Positions 23,991-34,400 of a stretch of DNA of 64,000 nucleotides are shown in pieces. The stretch's first letter is position 1. Every line of letters begins with the position of its first letter. A model generated the notes under the pieces. The model did not search any database and had not been told where the DNA came from. It saw nothing but the letters and a program-made list of their open reading frames with translations. This DNA comes from an uncultured Porphyromonadaceae bacterium (GTDB taxonomy: Bacteria; Bacteroidota; Bacteroidia; Bacteroidales; Muribaculaceae), in NCBI GenBank assembly GCA_900546365.1, contig URCF01000007.1:1-64000 (forward strand), in the 5' to 3' direction. A program made the translations under genes and the position numbers.

Positions 23991-26444
23991 TCAATCGTTG
24001 AGATTGACCACCGTGATTCCGGCGCCGCCAAATCTCACATCCTCATCATGGAAGTTCCGCACTCCCGGCACTGTGGAAAGATAGCTGCGTATATATTGGC
24101 GCAACGCTCCTGTACCGGTGCCATGGAGTATCCGCACCCGCGAGGCCGAGAACTGGATGGCATCGTCAATGAAATAAGTCACCGCCTGCACAGCCTCATC
24201 CACGCGCATGCCTCTCACATCAATATCCTGCTTGAAATTAAGCTGACGCTCACGGGCGGCATCGCTCGTTGAGCTGCTCACAAACGAGGCTCCCTTGGAA
24301 TCGCCCGTTGGAATTTTTGCCGTGGTATGCTTCAACCGGTTGAGTTTCACAGTGGTTTTCAGCATACCGAAAGCCACCACCGCGTTTTTCCCTTCAATTT
24401 CCAGCACCTTGCCGGGAGTCCCTTCGCCATCCAGCTTCACAGTGTCACCCACAGCTATGGGGCGGCTGTCCGACGGCTGTACCGGAGCCTTGCGTTTCTT
24501 GCTGCGCGGAGCCTTGGCCAGCAGCGGATGCTCCCCGGAACTTTTCTCCATCGCCGCCTTCTCCTCCTCGAGCCTCTTGCGGGCTTCGGCGGTGCGCTCC
24601 TTTTCGGCCTGAGCCTTCTTGATATCGTGGATGGTGCGCTCGATGGCTGCGTTGGACGACGACAATATCCGCTCGGCCTCCTTCTTGGCATCGCCGATAA
24701 TCTCGCGGCGGCGCACCCTCAGGTCCTCCGCCTCGGTCTCATACCGCTCAAGCACCTGGTCTATCTTCTTCTCCTTCATCTTTATGGCCGCACGCTTGTT
24801 CTCCCAATACCTGCGGTCGCGGGCTATATCGAGCAGATATTTGTCCATGTTCACATACTCGCTTCCCACAATCGACTCGGCATCATGGAGTATCTCCTCC
24901 GGCAACCCTATCTTGCGCGCTATCTCGAGCGCGAACGAGCTGCCTGGATTACCGATTGACAGCTTGAACAAAGGACGCATCAGATGCCTGTCGTACAGCA
25001 TCGACCCGTTGATAAGCCCCTCGGTGTCCTCGGCAAAATGCTTGAGGTTCTGATAGTGGGTTGTAATCACGCCCCACATCTGCTTGAGGTTCATCTGCTT
25101 GAGTATAGCCTGTGCTATCGCGCCGCCAATCTGTGGCTCGGTGCCGCCGCCAAACTCATCTATCAGCACCAGCGAGCTCCCGGACCCCTTGCCAAGAAAC
25201 AGGCGCATATTGCGCAGATGCGAGCTGTAGGTGGACAGGTCATCCTCCAGCGACTGGTCATCACCTATATCCACAAATATATCGGAGAACACTCCGAAAT
25301 GCGAGTTTTCATACACCGGTGGAAGCACCCCGCACTGAGCCATATATTGCACTACGCCCACTGTCTTGAGACACACCGATTTACCTCCGGCATTAGGCCC
25401 GGAGATAATCAGAATCCTATGTTTGGGGTTAAGAACGATATCGAGCGGCACCACCTCCTTGCCCTGACGCGACAGCGATGCCAGCAGTCCGGGGTGGCAA
25501 GCATGATACCACTCTATCTCCGGCTCACGGCTGAGGGAGGGGTTGCACCCTCCCACCTCCACGGCATACAGTGCCTTGGCATGGATGAAGTCCAGATGTC
25601 CGAGCAGATCCGCGCTATGCAGCATCTCATCGATATGCGGACGCATCTGCGCCGTCAGCTCCGAGAGTATCCGCGCTATCTCGCGGTGCTCCTCCATCTG
25701 AAGCTCACGGATACGGTTGTTCACCTCCACCACTTCGGCCGGCTCTATGAACACGGTCTTTCCCGAGGCCGACTCATCGTGCACTATACCCTGGATGCGG
25801 CGCTTGTTCATCGGCGACACCGGAACCACAAGCCTGCCGTCGCGCATGGCTGGCGACGCGTCCGCTTCCAGCACACCCTCCTGCACTGCCCGAGCCATCA
25901 CCCTGCGCAACACCGAGTTGACAGTACCCGACATGGAGGTCAGCTTATGGCGTATCTCCGCGAGTTCGGCGCTTGCCGAATCCTTCACATTGCCATAGCG
26001 GTCCAGCACCCTGTCGATAGCCGAGCAGAGCTGCGGGAACGTGGCCATATCCCGCGCCACATCACTCAACAGCGGACAGCTGCCCGACCCGTCGCCATCC
26101 TCCCCCTGGCGTTTGGCAAAAAACTCCGCCACCGCGCCCATCACCCCCAAAGCGCGGCGCACGGCGAGCATATCCGCAGCCGGGAGAAAGGTGCCGGCGG
26201 GACGCACCCCACGCAGCAGCTGACCCATATCGGCCACGGCTTCAAGTGGAAATGACTCATCGCTCTGCACTATGGCAAGCATCTCGGCGGTGGCGCCCAA
26301 GGCGCGGCGCACAGCTTCATAATCAGTGAGCATGGCCATGGCGGTGCAATACTCGCGCCCGGAGGCGCTGGTGCACAAGGCCGATATGGATTCGCGCACC
26401 TGCACAAACCCTATTTTTTGTTCTAATGACTGCGGATATATCAT
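23991..26444 (-). CDS. mutS2: MutS2 family ATPase with Smr domain
   Basis: An 817-residue protein from the ATG at 26444 (MIYPQSLEQK). The MutS core and ABC-type ATPase carry Walker A GPNAGGKSVCLK, the signature/switch region DDLSTYSSHLRN and Walker B LVLIDEFGGGTEP. A long charged coiled coil (about 510-640) leads to a KOW-like segment and the C-terminal Smr nuclease domain (DVRGMRVDEAV, ILHGTGTGALR). MutS2 has been tied to suppressing recombination and, in Bacillus, to rescuing collided ribosomes. The gene is divergent from the HdeD-like gene. The usual domains are all present and length is normal. Confidence 0.96.
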   Translation of the reverse strand: MIYPQSLEQKIGFVQVRESISALCTSASGREYCTAMAMLTDYEAVRRALGATAEMLAIVQSDESFPLEAVADMGQLLRGVRPAGTFLPAADMLAVRRALGVMGAVAEFFAKRQGEDGDGSGSCPLLSDVARDMATFPQLCSAIDRVLDRYGNVKDSASAELAEIRHKLTSMSGTVNSVLRRVMARAVQEGVLEADASPAMRDGRLVVPVSPMNKRRIQGIVHDESASGKTVFIEPAEVVEVNNRIRELQMEEHREIARILSELTAQMRPHIDEMLHSADLLGHLDFIHAKALYAVEVGGCNPSLSREPEIEWYHACHPGLLASLSRQGKEVVPLDIVLNPKHRILIISGPNAGGKSVCLKTVGVVQYMAQCGVLPPVYENSHFGVFSDIFVDIGDDQSLEDDLSTYSSHLRNMRLFLGKGSGSSLVLIDEFGGGTEPQIGGAIAQAILKQMNLKQMWGVITTHYQNLKHFAEDTEGLINGSMLYDRHLMRPLFKLSIGNPGSSFALEIARKIGLPEEILHDAESIVGSEYVNMDKYLLDIARDRRYWENKRAAIKMKEKKIDQVLERYETEAEDLRVRRREIIGDAKKEAERILSSSNAAIERTIHDIKKAQAEKERTAEARKRLEEEKAAMEKSSGEHPLLAKAPRSKKRKAPVQPSDSRPIAVGDTVKLDGEGTPGKVLEIEGKNAVVAFGMLKTTVKLNRLKHTTAKIPTGDSKGASFVSSSTSDAARERQLNFKQDIDVRGMRVDEAVQAVTYFIDDAIQFSASRVRILHGTGTGALRQYIRSYLSTVPGVRNFHDEDVRFGGAGITVVNLND

Positions 26445-26452
26445 ACGGAATG

Positions 26453-26460
26453 CAAAATTA
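26453..26460 (-). promoter_or_regulatory. -7 element for mutS2
   Basis: Minus-strand TAATTTTG followed by CA lies just 8 bp before the chosen ATG at 26444, implying a nearly leaderless mRNA. It supports the downstream start over the longer open frame. Confidence 0.5.
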
Positions 26461-26546
26461 CAAAAATGAGAGCATAAATCCCACAACTATTTTTTGTTCA
26501 CAAATGTTATAGTATCAAAACAACGAATCAATAAACTCTTACTGTT

Positions 26547-27098
26547 ATGAAAAGTATCAATCTCAACTATTGGGGCCGCAGCAAATATTGGTGGGTTGTG
26601 CTCCTTGTGGGCGTGCTTATGGTCATTGCCGGTTTTTCCTACTGGTTCTGGCCCGTTCAAGGCTATGCTGTGATCTCCATCATTTTCGGCTGGCTGCTTG
26701 TGCTCGCCGGCATTGTACAGCTCTGTGTATCCGCCGGTCCTGACCGACCCACGGGATGGGGATGGTGGCTGTTCGGCGGCATCATCGACCTGTTCATCGG
26801 CTTCATGCTTGTCCGCAGCGTGGTGCTCTCCGAGGCAGTGCTCCCCTACTTCCTCGCCATCATATTCATGTTCTGGGGCATCAGCGCCATCTTCGGCTCT
26901 GTCAGCGGCCGCAAGCGCAAATACTGGTGGGTGGAGCTCATCAACGGCATTCTGCTCATGAGCATCGGCTTCCTCTTCATCGAGTCCGGATGGGTTCAGG
27001 ATATGTGGATGGTCAGCTTCATCACCTCCATCGCTTTCATCTATTGGGGCTTCTCAATCGCGATGGTATCCTACGAAATGCGCCCTGTCAAAAAGTAA
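26547..27098 (+). CDS. HdeD/DUF308 family membrane protein
   Basis: A 183-residue membrane protein with six predicted helices arranged as three repeated hairpins, typical of DUF308. Segments such as WWVVLLVGVLMVIAGFSYWF and WLLVLAGIVQL match the repeat. E. coli HdeD contributes to acid resistance at high cell density; the role here is unknown. It is divergent from mutS2. A weak hairpin follows the stop. Confidence 0.87.
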   Translation: MKSINLNYWGRSKYWWVVLLVGVLMVIAGFSYWFWPVQGYAVISIIFGWLLVLAGIVQLCVSAGPDRPTGWGWWLFGGIIDLFIGFMLVRSVVLSEAVLPYFLAIIFMFWGISAIFGSVSGRKRKYWWVELINGILLMSIGFLFIESGWVQDMWMVSFITSIAFIYWGFSIAMVSYEMRPVKK

Positions 27099-27116
27099 CC
27101 TCAAGCCACACATTAT

Positions 27117-27156
27117 GCAGCCATCGGATTTTGCTCAAGCCTGATCCGGTGGCTGC
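27117..27156 (+). terminator. Possible terminator after the HdeD-like gene
   Basis: A 12-bp stem with one G-U pair (27117-27128 with 27145-27156) has a 16-nt loop, but the sequence after it (AATGTTAAAAATAG) is not T-rich, so termination may be weak. Confidence 0.45.
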
Positions 27157-27201
27157 AATGTTAAAAATAGTATATGTGTAAGTTTTAAATCAAAATATCG
27201 T

Positions 27202-27209
27202 TATTTTTG
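27202..27209 (+). promoter_or_regulatory. -7 element for the repeat-protein/OMPP1 pair
   Basis: TATTTTTG followed by C, 66 nt before the ATG at 27275. No good -33 box. Confidence 0.5.
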
Positions 27210-27274
27210 CTAAACCATTTGCCGGTTTTGCCGTCTAATGTTCAAAATATACCGCAATCTAACACACCGTAAAT

Positions 27275-28273
27275 ATGAACAGATTTAAAATTCACACTTT
27301 CTTGGCCGCCATACTCCTCGGGTCCATGGCCTCTATCTCTGCTCAGGACTACGAAGACGATATCTACTTCAACCCCGACAAGGCCAAATCCAAAAAGGCC
27401 ACCACTACTGCGGCGGTTGCATCTTCCTCATCAGCATACTCCACCATCCCCGCTGCCGACACCTACACCCAGGGTGCCCTGTCGCAGCGCGCCATCAGCG
27501 TGGATGACTACAACCGTCGCGGAATCTTTGCTCAAGACTCCGCCACGGCGCAGGCCAACGAAGCTCCCGACTTTGCCTACACCCGCCGCATCGAGCAGTT
27601 CTACAACCCCGATGTGGTCACAGCATCCGCCGACCCCGAGCTTGCTCAGTACTATTACTCCGAGCCCGCCTCCTCGGTCAATATCATTGTCAACACCCCA
27701 TCCTACTGGGGCTACCCCTACTACGGTCGCGCATGGGCCTGGGCTTCCCCCTACTACAGCTATTGGGGCGGATGGGATCCTTGGTACGGACCCTCATGGA
27801 GCTGGAACTGGGGATGGAGCTACCCCTACTACCCCGCTTGGAGCTGGCGTCCCGCATGGAGCCATCGTCCCGGATGGGGATGGGCCGGTCCAGTTCGTCC
27901 CAACCGTCCTTCAGGCTACCAGCGTCCCGGCTACAATCGCCCCGGCTACGGCACCGGAAGTTCGCGTCCCGGATATTCTCGTCCCGGCAGCAATTCAGGC
28001 TACTCCCGCCCCGGCTACGGCACCGGATATACACGCCCCGGCAGCAATTCCGGTTATTCCCGCCCCGCCAACAGCAATAGCAGCAACTCCGGCTATTCCC
28101 GTCCCGGCAACAGCAATAGCAACAACTCCGGCTACTCCCGTCCCGGCAACAGCAGCAACTCCTATCGGCCCTCTACAGGCTCAAGCAGCGGCTACTCACG
28201 TGGCAGCGGCGGAAGCTACAGCGGCGGCTCGCGTGGCGGCGGCGGCGGCGGCGGTGGCCGTGGCCGACACTGA
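27275..28273 (+). CDS. Exported Gly/Tyr/Trp-rich repeat protein
   Basis: A 332-residue protein with a signal peptide (about 1-24). An acidic-aromatic start (DYEDDIYFNPDKAK) and a partly ordered region (about 60-135) are followed by a Trp/Tyr/Pro-rich stretch (about 145-205), then at least nine degenerate copies of a G-Y-[ST]-R-P-G unit with Ser/Asn/Gly linkers (about 210-300), ending in a poly-Gly and Arg run. Such composition predicts a disordered, sticky segment. I do not recognise a family. It lies 57 bp before an OMPP1-type barrel gene on the same strand and may be a surface or periplasmic partner. The GGC-rich 3' end could be prone to replication slippage. Confidence 0.78.
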   Translation: MNRFKIHTFLAAILLGSMASISAQDYEDDIYFNPDKAKSKKATTTAAVASSSSAYSTIPAADTYTQGALSQRAISVDDYNRRGIFAQDSATAQANEAPDFAYTRRIEQFYNPDVVTASADPELAQYYYSEPASSVNIIVNTPSYWGYPYYGRAWAWASPYYSYWGGWDPWYGPSWSWNWGWSYPYYPAWSWRPAWSHRPGWGWAGPVRPNRPSGYQRPGYNRPGYGTGSSRPGYSRPGSNSGYSRPGYGTGYTRPGSNSGYSRPANSNSSNSGYSRPGNSNSNNSGYSRPGNSSNSYRPSTGSSSGYSRGSGGSYSGGSRGGGGGGGGRGRH

Positions 28274-28284
28274 CAATTCCACTC

Positions 28285-28321
28285 CCCTCATTCCTAATCC
28301 CTCATTCACAACCCCTCATTC
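28285..28321 (+). repeat. Three 14-bp tandem units before the OMPP1 gene
   Basis: CCCTCATTC occurs at 28285, 28299 and 28313, an exact 14-bp period, in the 57-bp gap between the two genes. The last unit ends 9 bp before the ATG at 28331. Confidence 0.75.
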
Positions 28322-28330
28322 CTGACTCTT

Positions 28331-29965
28331 ATGAACTTGCGCATCATCTCAGCCATCGTGGCTGCACTTCCGGCTCTGGCATACTCGCAAACCGCCGTCG
28401 AGGCGTTTCAACTCTCCCAGTCCGATCTCCGCGGCACCGCCCGCTTCATGTCTATGGGCGGTGCATTCGGTGCCCTCGGCGGTGACCTCTCCACTCTCAA
28501 CAACAATCCCGGTGGTATCGGTCTCTACCGCAAGAGCGAAATCGGTGTGACACTTGACATCGAGGCTGCTTCCATCAAGAGTGCCTCATCGCTCGCATCG
28601 CAATCCACCAGTCAAACCAAGGTGAGTGTGCCCAACTTCGGCTATGTAGGCGCTGCTTGGCTCGGCAACGATGTGATGCCCTACTTCACGTGGGGTATCT
28701 CCTATGGACGTATCGCCAACATGAACCGACATTTCAAAGGTCAGGCCCGCATGAACGGCTCGCTCTACAACTATGCCGCTCTCGGTGCCAACGGTTATTC
28801 CTCCAACCAACTGTCGGCGGATAACGACCTTGAGGGGTACAACAGCGCCGACTACATCCCCTGGCTCAGCGTCCTGGCCTACAACGGCATGGCCATCAAT
28901 CCCATCGGAAACACCAACCAATATCAAGGCCCGTGGCAGAACGACGATGCCAACGGCCCTTCCTCCGGCACAAGCTCCTTTGAGGTGGACCAGAAAGGAT
29001 TTGTGGATGAATACGCCATCGACTTCGGCGGCAACATCATGAACACCGTGTATTGGGGCATGGGGTTCGGCATCACCGACATTGACATGACCCAGAACAC
29101 CTACTATACCGAGAATATCAACAACGCTGTGATTATGGATCCTACTGCCGCGCTTGGCGATCTTGAAATAGGAACCGCCAACACCCGCCTCTCCAACTAC
29201 AGCCATATCGACGGTACAGGATTCAACTTCAAACTCGGTGTGATAGTGCGTCCCATCAACGCTCTCCGTTTCGGCATCGCGTTCCACACTCCCACCTACT
29301 ATAACATCAACCAGTCCTCCGGAGCTGACCTCAATTTCAACTACACTTTCTTCAACCCCGACGGCTACAACAACAACTACACCGGTACCCCCAACGAATA
29401 CCGGTCGTGGAAGCTGCGCACTCCCTGGCGATTGCAGGTCAGTGCCGCCGGTATCATCGGCACCTCCGGCATCGTGAGCGTGGAGTATGAATACCGCCCG
29501 TACCAAAACATGACTGTCCGCACCGATTTCGGCAACGATCTTCCCGACTACAACAACGACATCAAAAACTACTACAAGGCCGCCAACATTCTCCGTCTTG
29601 GTGCCGAATACCGCATCCTGCCCCAGCTAAGCCTCCGTGCCGGATATGTGTATGAATCCACACCCACCGGCGCTGCCGTCAGCAACAACGAATCCATGGT
29701 ATATACCTCTAACCCTGACGACACCGGCACAAATCCGTCCTACACGCTGGACAACAGCACTCAGTATATCACCTGCGGCATAGGGTACCGCTACAAGAAC
29801 TTCTCCATCGACGCTGCCTACGTTTACAAGCATCGCACAAGTGAGTTCCACTCCTTTACTCCCAACGATGCCTTCGACGCCAAAGGACTCACAGCCACCC
29901 CCTATCAGGCCAAGCTCACCGAGAACTACAACAACATAGTTCTCACCGCCACACTCCGCTTCTGA
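28331..29965 (+). CDS. OMPP1/FadL-type outer-membrane transport barrel
   Basis: A 544-residue outer-membrane protein: signal peptide (about 1-19), then the family start FQLSQSDLRGTARFMSMGGAFGALGGDLSTLNNNPGGIGLYR, which matches the FadL/OMPP1 hatch region with its NP motif, followed by a long beta-barrel rich in YxxxLGxxYR-type strands and ending LTATLRF. FadL proteins let hydrophobic molecules cross the outer membrane. Bacteroidota have many paralogues with unknown cargo. It is probably co-transcribed with the upstream repeat protein and ends at a strong palindromic terminator. Confidence 0.88.
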   Translation: MNLRIISAIVAALPALAYSQTAVEAFQLSQSDLRGTARFMSMGGAFGALGGDLSTLNNNPGGIGLYRKSEIGVTLDIEAASIKSASSLASQSTSQTKVSVPNFGYVGAAWLGNDVMPYFTWGISYGRIANMNRHFKGQARMNGSLYNYAALGANGYSSNQLSADNDLEGYNSADYIPWLSVLAYNGMAINPIGNTNQYQGPWQNDDANGPSSGTSSFEVDQKGFVDEYAIDFGGNIMNTVYWGMGFGITDIDMTQNTYYTENINNAVIMDPTAALGDLEIGTANTRLSNYSHIDGTGFNFKLGVIVRPINALRFGIAFHTPTYYNINQSSGADLNFNYTFFNPDGYNNNYTGTPNEYRSWKLRTPWRLQVSAAGIIGTSGIVSVEYEYRPYQNMTVRTDFGNDLPDYNNDIKNYYKAANILRLGAEYRILPQLSLRAGYVYESTPTGAAVSNNESMVYTSNPDDTGTNPSYTLDNSTQYITCGIGYRYKNFSIDAAYVYKHRTSEFHSFTPNDAFDAKGLTATPYQAKLTENYNNIVLTATLRF

Positions 29966-29989
29966 TCCCTCTCCATAGTACGTATAATA

Positions 29990-30023
29990 AAATCCTGTAA
30001 GCCTGATCAGGCTTACAGGATTT
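29990..30023. terminator. Bidirectional palindromic terminator
   Basis: A perfect 34-nt palindrome (17-nt arms 29990-30006 and 30007-30023) is flanked by TATTTTAT to the right and, on the minus strand, by TTATTATA. It separates the OMPP1 gene from the leftward efflux operon. Confidence 0.85.
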
Positions 30024-30058
30024 ATTTTATACATATATGAATTTACAGGAGTCCGCTC

Positions 30059-31429
30059 CTACATAGCACCGCCGCCCAGTGCCTCATACAGCGTCACTAC
30101 CGATTGAAGCTGGCATACCTTGTCGGAAACCATATTCAACTTGGCACTTAACAAATCCTGCCGTGAACTGAGCAATTCAAGATAGGTGGCATTGTTGGTT
30201 TTAAATAATGTTTCGTTGGCCTTCACAGTGCGCTCGAGAGCTTCCTTCTGCTGCTCATGATATCCAAAATCTTTTCCGTACGACCATATGGAATAGAGCG
30301 CGTCGTTAACCTCTTGTCCGGCATTGAGGAGCGCCTGCTTATAGTTTAGTTTCGCTATCTCCTCCTCATCCTTGGCGATACGGAGATTTGACACCAGTTT
30401 GCCGCGCTGGAATATTGGTTGGGTAAGCGATGCGAGAGCTGAAAGAATCCATCCGCCCGGGTTCGACACAGCCTGCCCCGCCGAATTTGTCCACCCTGCC
30501 GACCCTCCGAGTGTGAGCGACGGATAAAACGCAGCCCGCGCTTGATTGGTAGAGTAATAGGCAGCAGCTAATGCCATCTCAGCCTGAACCACATCCGGCC
30601 TGTTGGAAAGGAGATGCAGCGGCACCCCCACGCTCAATTTTTCGGGAACAGTTTGATTTTCAAGCGTTCCACGATCAATATGCCGTGATGTCACACCCAG
30701 CAAGGTACAAATCGCATTTTCCACCTCCTGCCGCTGCCGCTCCAAATTGTTGAGCGACGACAGAAGTCCGCTCAAATTGGCTCTGGCTTGACTCACTGCA
30801 TTCTCCCGCGTGCCGCCTACCTTGAGCTGCAGCTCCAGGGTTCGCACCTGCTCCCTCCAGATCTCTATGGTCTGATTGCTTATCTCTATCTGGCTGTCGA
30901 GCATCAGGAGCGAATAGTAGGCATTGGCTATCGAAGCTGTCAACTGCGACTGCACCAACTTCATATAGGCTGTTTGCTGAAGCAGCAACGCCTGCGATTC
31001 CTTTTTCGCATTCCGCAGTTTGCCGAAAAGGTCTATCTCCCAGCTCATCGCCACAGGCAGCTCGTATACTTTAGAAGCTTTCTTGCCGTCCACGCTTGTG
31101 ATGCTCCCATTGGGCGAGAATGTGAGCGATGGCAGAAATGCAAGTTTCGATGCTTGGAGTCCGGCCTTAGCTTCATCAATTCTCAGGAGCGCTATCTGCA
31201 GGTCGGTGTTTGACTCCAACCCTTCGGCAATCAGCGCTTGCAGCTCAGGGGCGGTGAATATCTCGCGCCAAGGCATTGTGCCGAGCGATTGCAGGGAATC
31301 GGATTTTGTTTTGGTGTAGTCATTGTAAAGCGACTCCACCTCCACCACATCGGGACGACTGTAATTGCTGTATATTCCGCAGCTTGTCATCCCCAACGCC
31401 ATTATAGTTATGATTGGTATATATTTCAT
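30059..31429 (-). CDS. Efflux outer-membrane factor (TolC/OprM family lipoprotein)
   Basis: A 456-residue outer-membrane channel subunit of a tripartite efflux pump. It is a lipoprotein (MTSCG, Cys about 17) of the NodT/OprM type. The two OEP halves are visible: PWREIFTAPELQALIAEGLESNTDLQIALLRI in the first and LLSNRPDVVQAEMALAAAYYSTNQARAAFYPSL in the second. The latter is a classic signature. It is the third gene of the operon; its ATG overlaps the RND pump stop (ATGA). Confidence 0.95.
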   Translation of the reverse strand: MKYIPIITIMALGMTSCGIYSNYSRPDVVEVESLYNDYTKTKSDSLQSLGTMPWREIFTAPELQALIAEGLESNTDLQIALLRIDEAKAGLQASKLAFLPSLTFSPNGSITSVDGKKASKVYELPVAMSWEIDLFGKLRNAKKESQALLLQQTAYMKLVQSQLTASIANAYYSLLMLDSQIEISNQTIEIWREQVRTLELQLKVGGTRENAVSQARANLSGLLSSLNNLERQRQEVENAICTLLGVTSRHIDRGTLENQTVPEKLSVGVPLHLLSNRPDVVQAEMALAAAYYSTNQARAAFYPSLTLGGSAGWTNSAGQAVSNPGGWILSALASLTQPIFQRGKLVSNLRIAKDEEEIAKLNYKQALLNAGQEVNDALYSIWSYGKDFGYHEQQKEALERTVKANETLFKTNNATYLELLSSRQDLLSAKLNMVSDKVCQLQSVVTLYEALGGGAM

Positions 31430-34400
31430 TTGTCAGTTGTTTTGTCATTATCCCGCTCTTTTTTCCTCCGGCCCATCACCTTCTCCTCAATATACTGGAA
31501 AGTGATGAAAAACGCCGGTGTCACAAACAATAAACCCAGGGTGCCGATAATCATTCCGCCAACCACTCCCACTCCAAGCGAGGTGTTGCCGTTGGCTCCC
31601 ACTCCTGAGGCAAACATCAGGGGCAGCAATCCGAATATCATTGTCAATGCGGTCATAAGAATCGGACGCAGTCGTACCTTCGCCGCCGACATTGCCGCCT
31701 GGGACAGCGACATTCCTGCTTTGCGCCGTTCTGTGCCATACTCGGTGAGGAGAATAGCTGTTTTCGCCAGCAATCCTATGAGCATGATCAATCCGGTTTG
31801 CAGATAGATATTGTTCTCAATTCCCCATAGGTCGGCAAACAGGAAACTGCCCATCAACCCGAACGGTACTGACAGAATCACCGCCAACGGCACAAAAAGG
31901 CTTTCATACAGCGCACACAGTATCAAATAGATGAACAGCACGCAGATGGCATATACAATCACCGTAGTGTGACTGCTGCCTGTCTGCTCCTCCTCGCGGG
32001 ACATTCCTGAGAATTCAAAGCCGAATCCGGTGGGCAGTGTGCGCGAGGCCACTTCGTTGACAGCGTTTATCACATCGCCTGAGCTGTAGCCCTGCGCCGG
32101 CATACCCTGCACGTTGATTGACGAGAACATATTGAAGCGCATCAGCGATTCGGCTCCGTATGTTTTTGTCAGAGTCACAAACTGGCTTATGGGTGCCATG
32201 CCGCCTTTAGTCTTCACATATATATTGTCCAGCGCCTCCATACCGTCACGGTAATTGTATGGCGCCTGTACTATCACCCTGTATATCTTAGTGAATCGGT
32301 TGAAGTTGGAAGCATAGATACTGCCGAAATATCCCGAGAGCACATTGAGTATTTCACTGGTGGTGGTGCCGGCACGTTGCGCCTGGGTTTCATCGACATC
32401 AATGGTGTATTGCGGGAAATTGGAGCTGAACGAGGTTTGCGCCATCTCAATTTCAGGCCGCTTGTTGAGTTCGTCGATAAAGTCGGTTGTCACGCGACTT
32501 AGTTCGTCATATCCTTTGCCCGAACGGTCCTGCACATACACATCGAAACTGTTGCCCGATCCATATCCCTGGATCATTGGCGGTGCAAAGATAAACAAGC
32601 GTGCATTCTTGATATGGGCGGTGCGGCGATATATCTCGCTGCGGATAGCATCGACATTATCGTTTTTTCCGGTGCGCTGGTCCCACGGCTTGAGCTTGAT
32701 GATAAACATGCCGTGCGATGACCCGTTGCCCGAGGCCATTCCGAATCCGGTTACCATATTGAAGTTTTCTATCTGAGGTATCTCTTTAAGTTCGGCCTGA
32801 ACTCTCTGCATTATTGCCTCGCTCTCGGCAAGAGTGCTTCCTGCCGGAGCGTCAAAACTGATGAACATCGCTCCGGTATCCTCGTTGGGCACAAGTCCGG
32901 TTTTGGTGGTGGACATGAGCCACACCAACACGCCGCAAGCCAGAGCAAGCATTGACCATGCGAGCCATTTACGCTTGATGACGAAGAATACTCCGAGCAC
33001 ATATTTGCGCAATATCCGTTTGAAAATGGCATCGAACGCCATGCGGAAGCGGGTGGAAAACTCAAGTTTCTTACCCTCCGTCAGGTCCTGGTTGGGGCGT
33101 AGCAGCAGGGCGCAGAGTGCCGGTGAGAGGGTCAGCGCATTGACAGCGGATATCCCCACCGCCACGGCCATGGTGATACCGAACTGTGTGTAGAACACTC
33201 CGGATGTGCCACCCATGAACGACACCGGCACAAACACCGCCATGAAAACAAGAGTCGAGGTGACAAGTGCCGACGACACACCCTCCATGGCATCAACGGC
33301 AGCCTTGTAGGTTGACTTATACCCTTCATCAAATTTGGTTTGTACCGCTTCCACCACTATAATGGCATCGTCAACTATAGTGCCGATGGCAAGCACCAGC
33401 GCAAACAGAGTGAGAAGATTGATACTGAATCCTGCCAGATACAACACCGCGAAGGTGCCGATGAGCGACACAAAGATGCTTATTGTGGGAATAAGTGTGG
33501 AGCGGGGGTTCTGGAGAAAGATATATACCACCAGCACCACCAGCACTATAGCTTCCAACAATGTTTCCACCACCTTGTTGATCGAAGCATCAAGGAATGT
33601 TTTTGTGTTCATGAGCTGCACCAGCTCCACATCGTCCGGAAGTGTTTTCTTCACCTGGTCCAGATATTTCTCGATATTTACAATAATCTCATTGGCGTTG
33701 GAGCCTGATATCTGGTTAATCATACAGGTGGCACCTGGCAGTCCATTGACAAAACCCTTGAAGGAGTAGCTTTGCGCTCCAAGCTCCACATCGGCTACAT
33801 CCTTGAGTTTAAGAACTTGCCCATTGTCCAGTGCTTTTATTACAATCTCTTCGAATTCGCCTTCCTCTTCCAGACGACCGCGATATTTAAGGGTATATTG
33901 AAACACATTTTCTGAATCCTCGCCTATGGCTCCTGTTGAAGCCTCGATGTTCTGGCTTGACAAAGCGGCCGTCACATCGTCGGGCACAAGTCCATAGCGT
34001 GCCATCACATCAGGCTTCAGCCATATACGCATGGCGTAGGCTCCGCCCATCACATTCACCTCGCCAACGCCCGATATACGCTGTATGCCGGGTTTGATGT
34101 TGATATTCATATAGTTGGTGAGGAATGTCTCATCGTATGTGCTGTTGGGCGAAAAGAGCCCGAACACCATCAGGGTGCTGTTCTGGCGCTTACGGGTTGT
34201 CACTCCTACTTTTGTCACCTCCGCCGGGAGCAGTGCGGTGGCAGTTGCCACGCTGTTCTGCACATTTACAGCAGCCATGTCGCCATCACTCCCTTGCTTG
34301 AAATATATTGTCACATCACCGCTGCCTGTGTTGCTGGCTGTCGAGGTCATGTAGGTCATATTTTCCACGCCGTTTATAGCCTCTTCAAGCGGCACTATCA

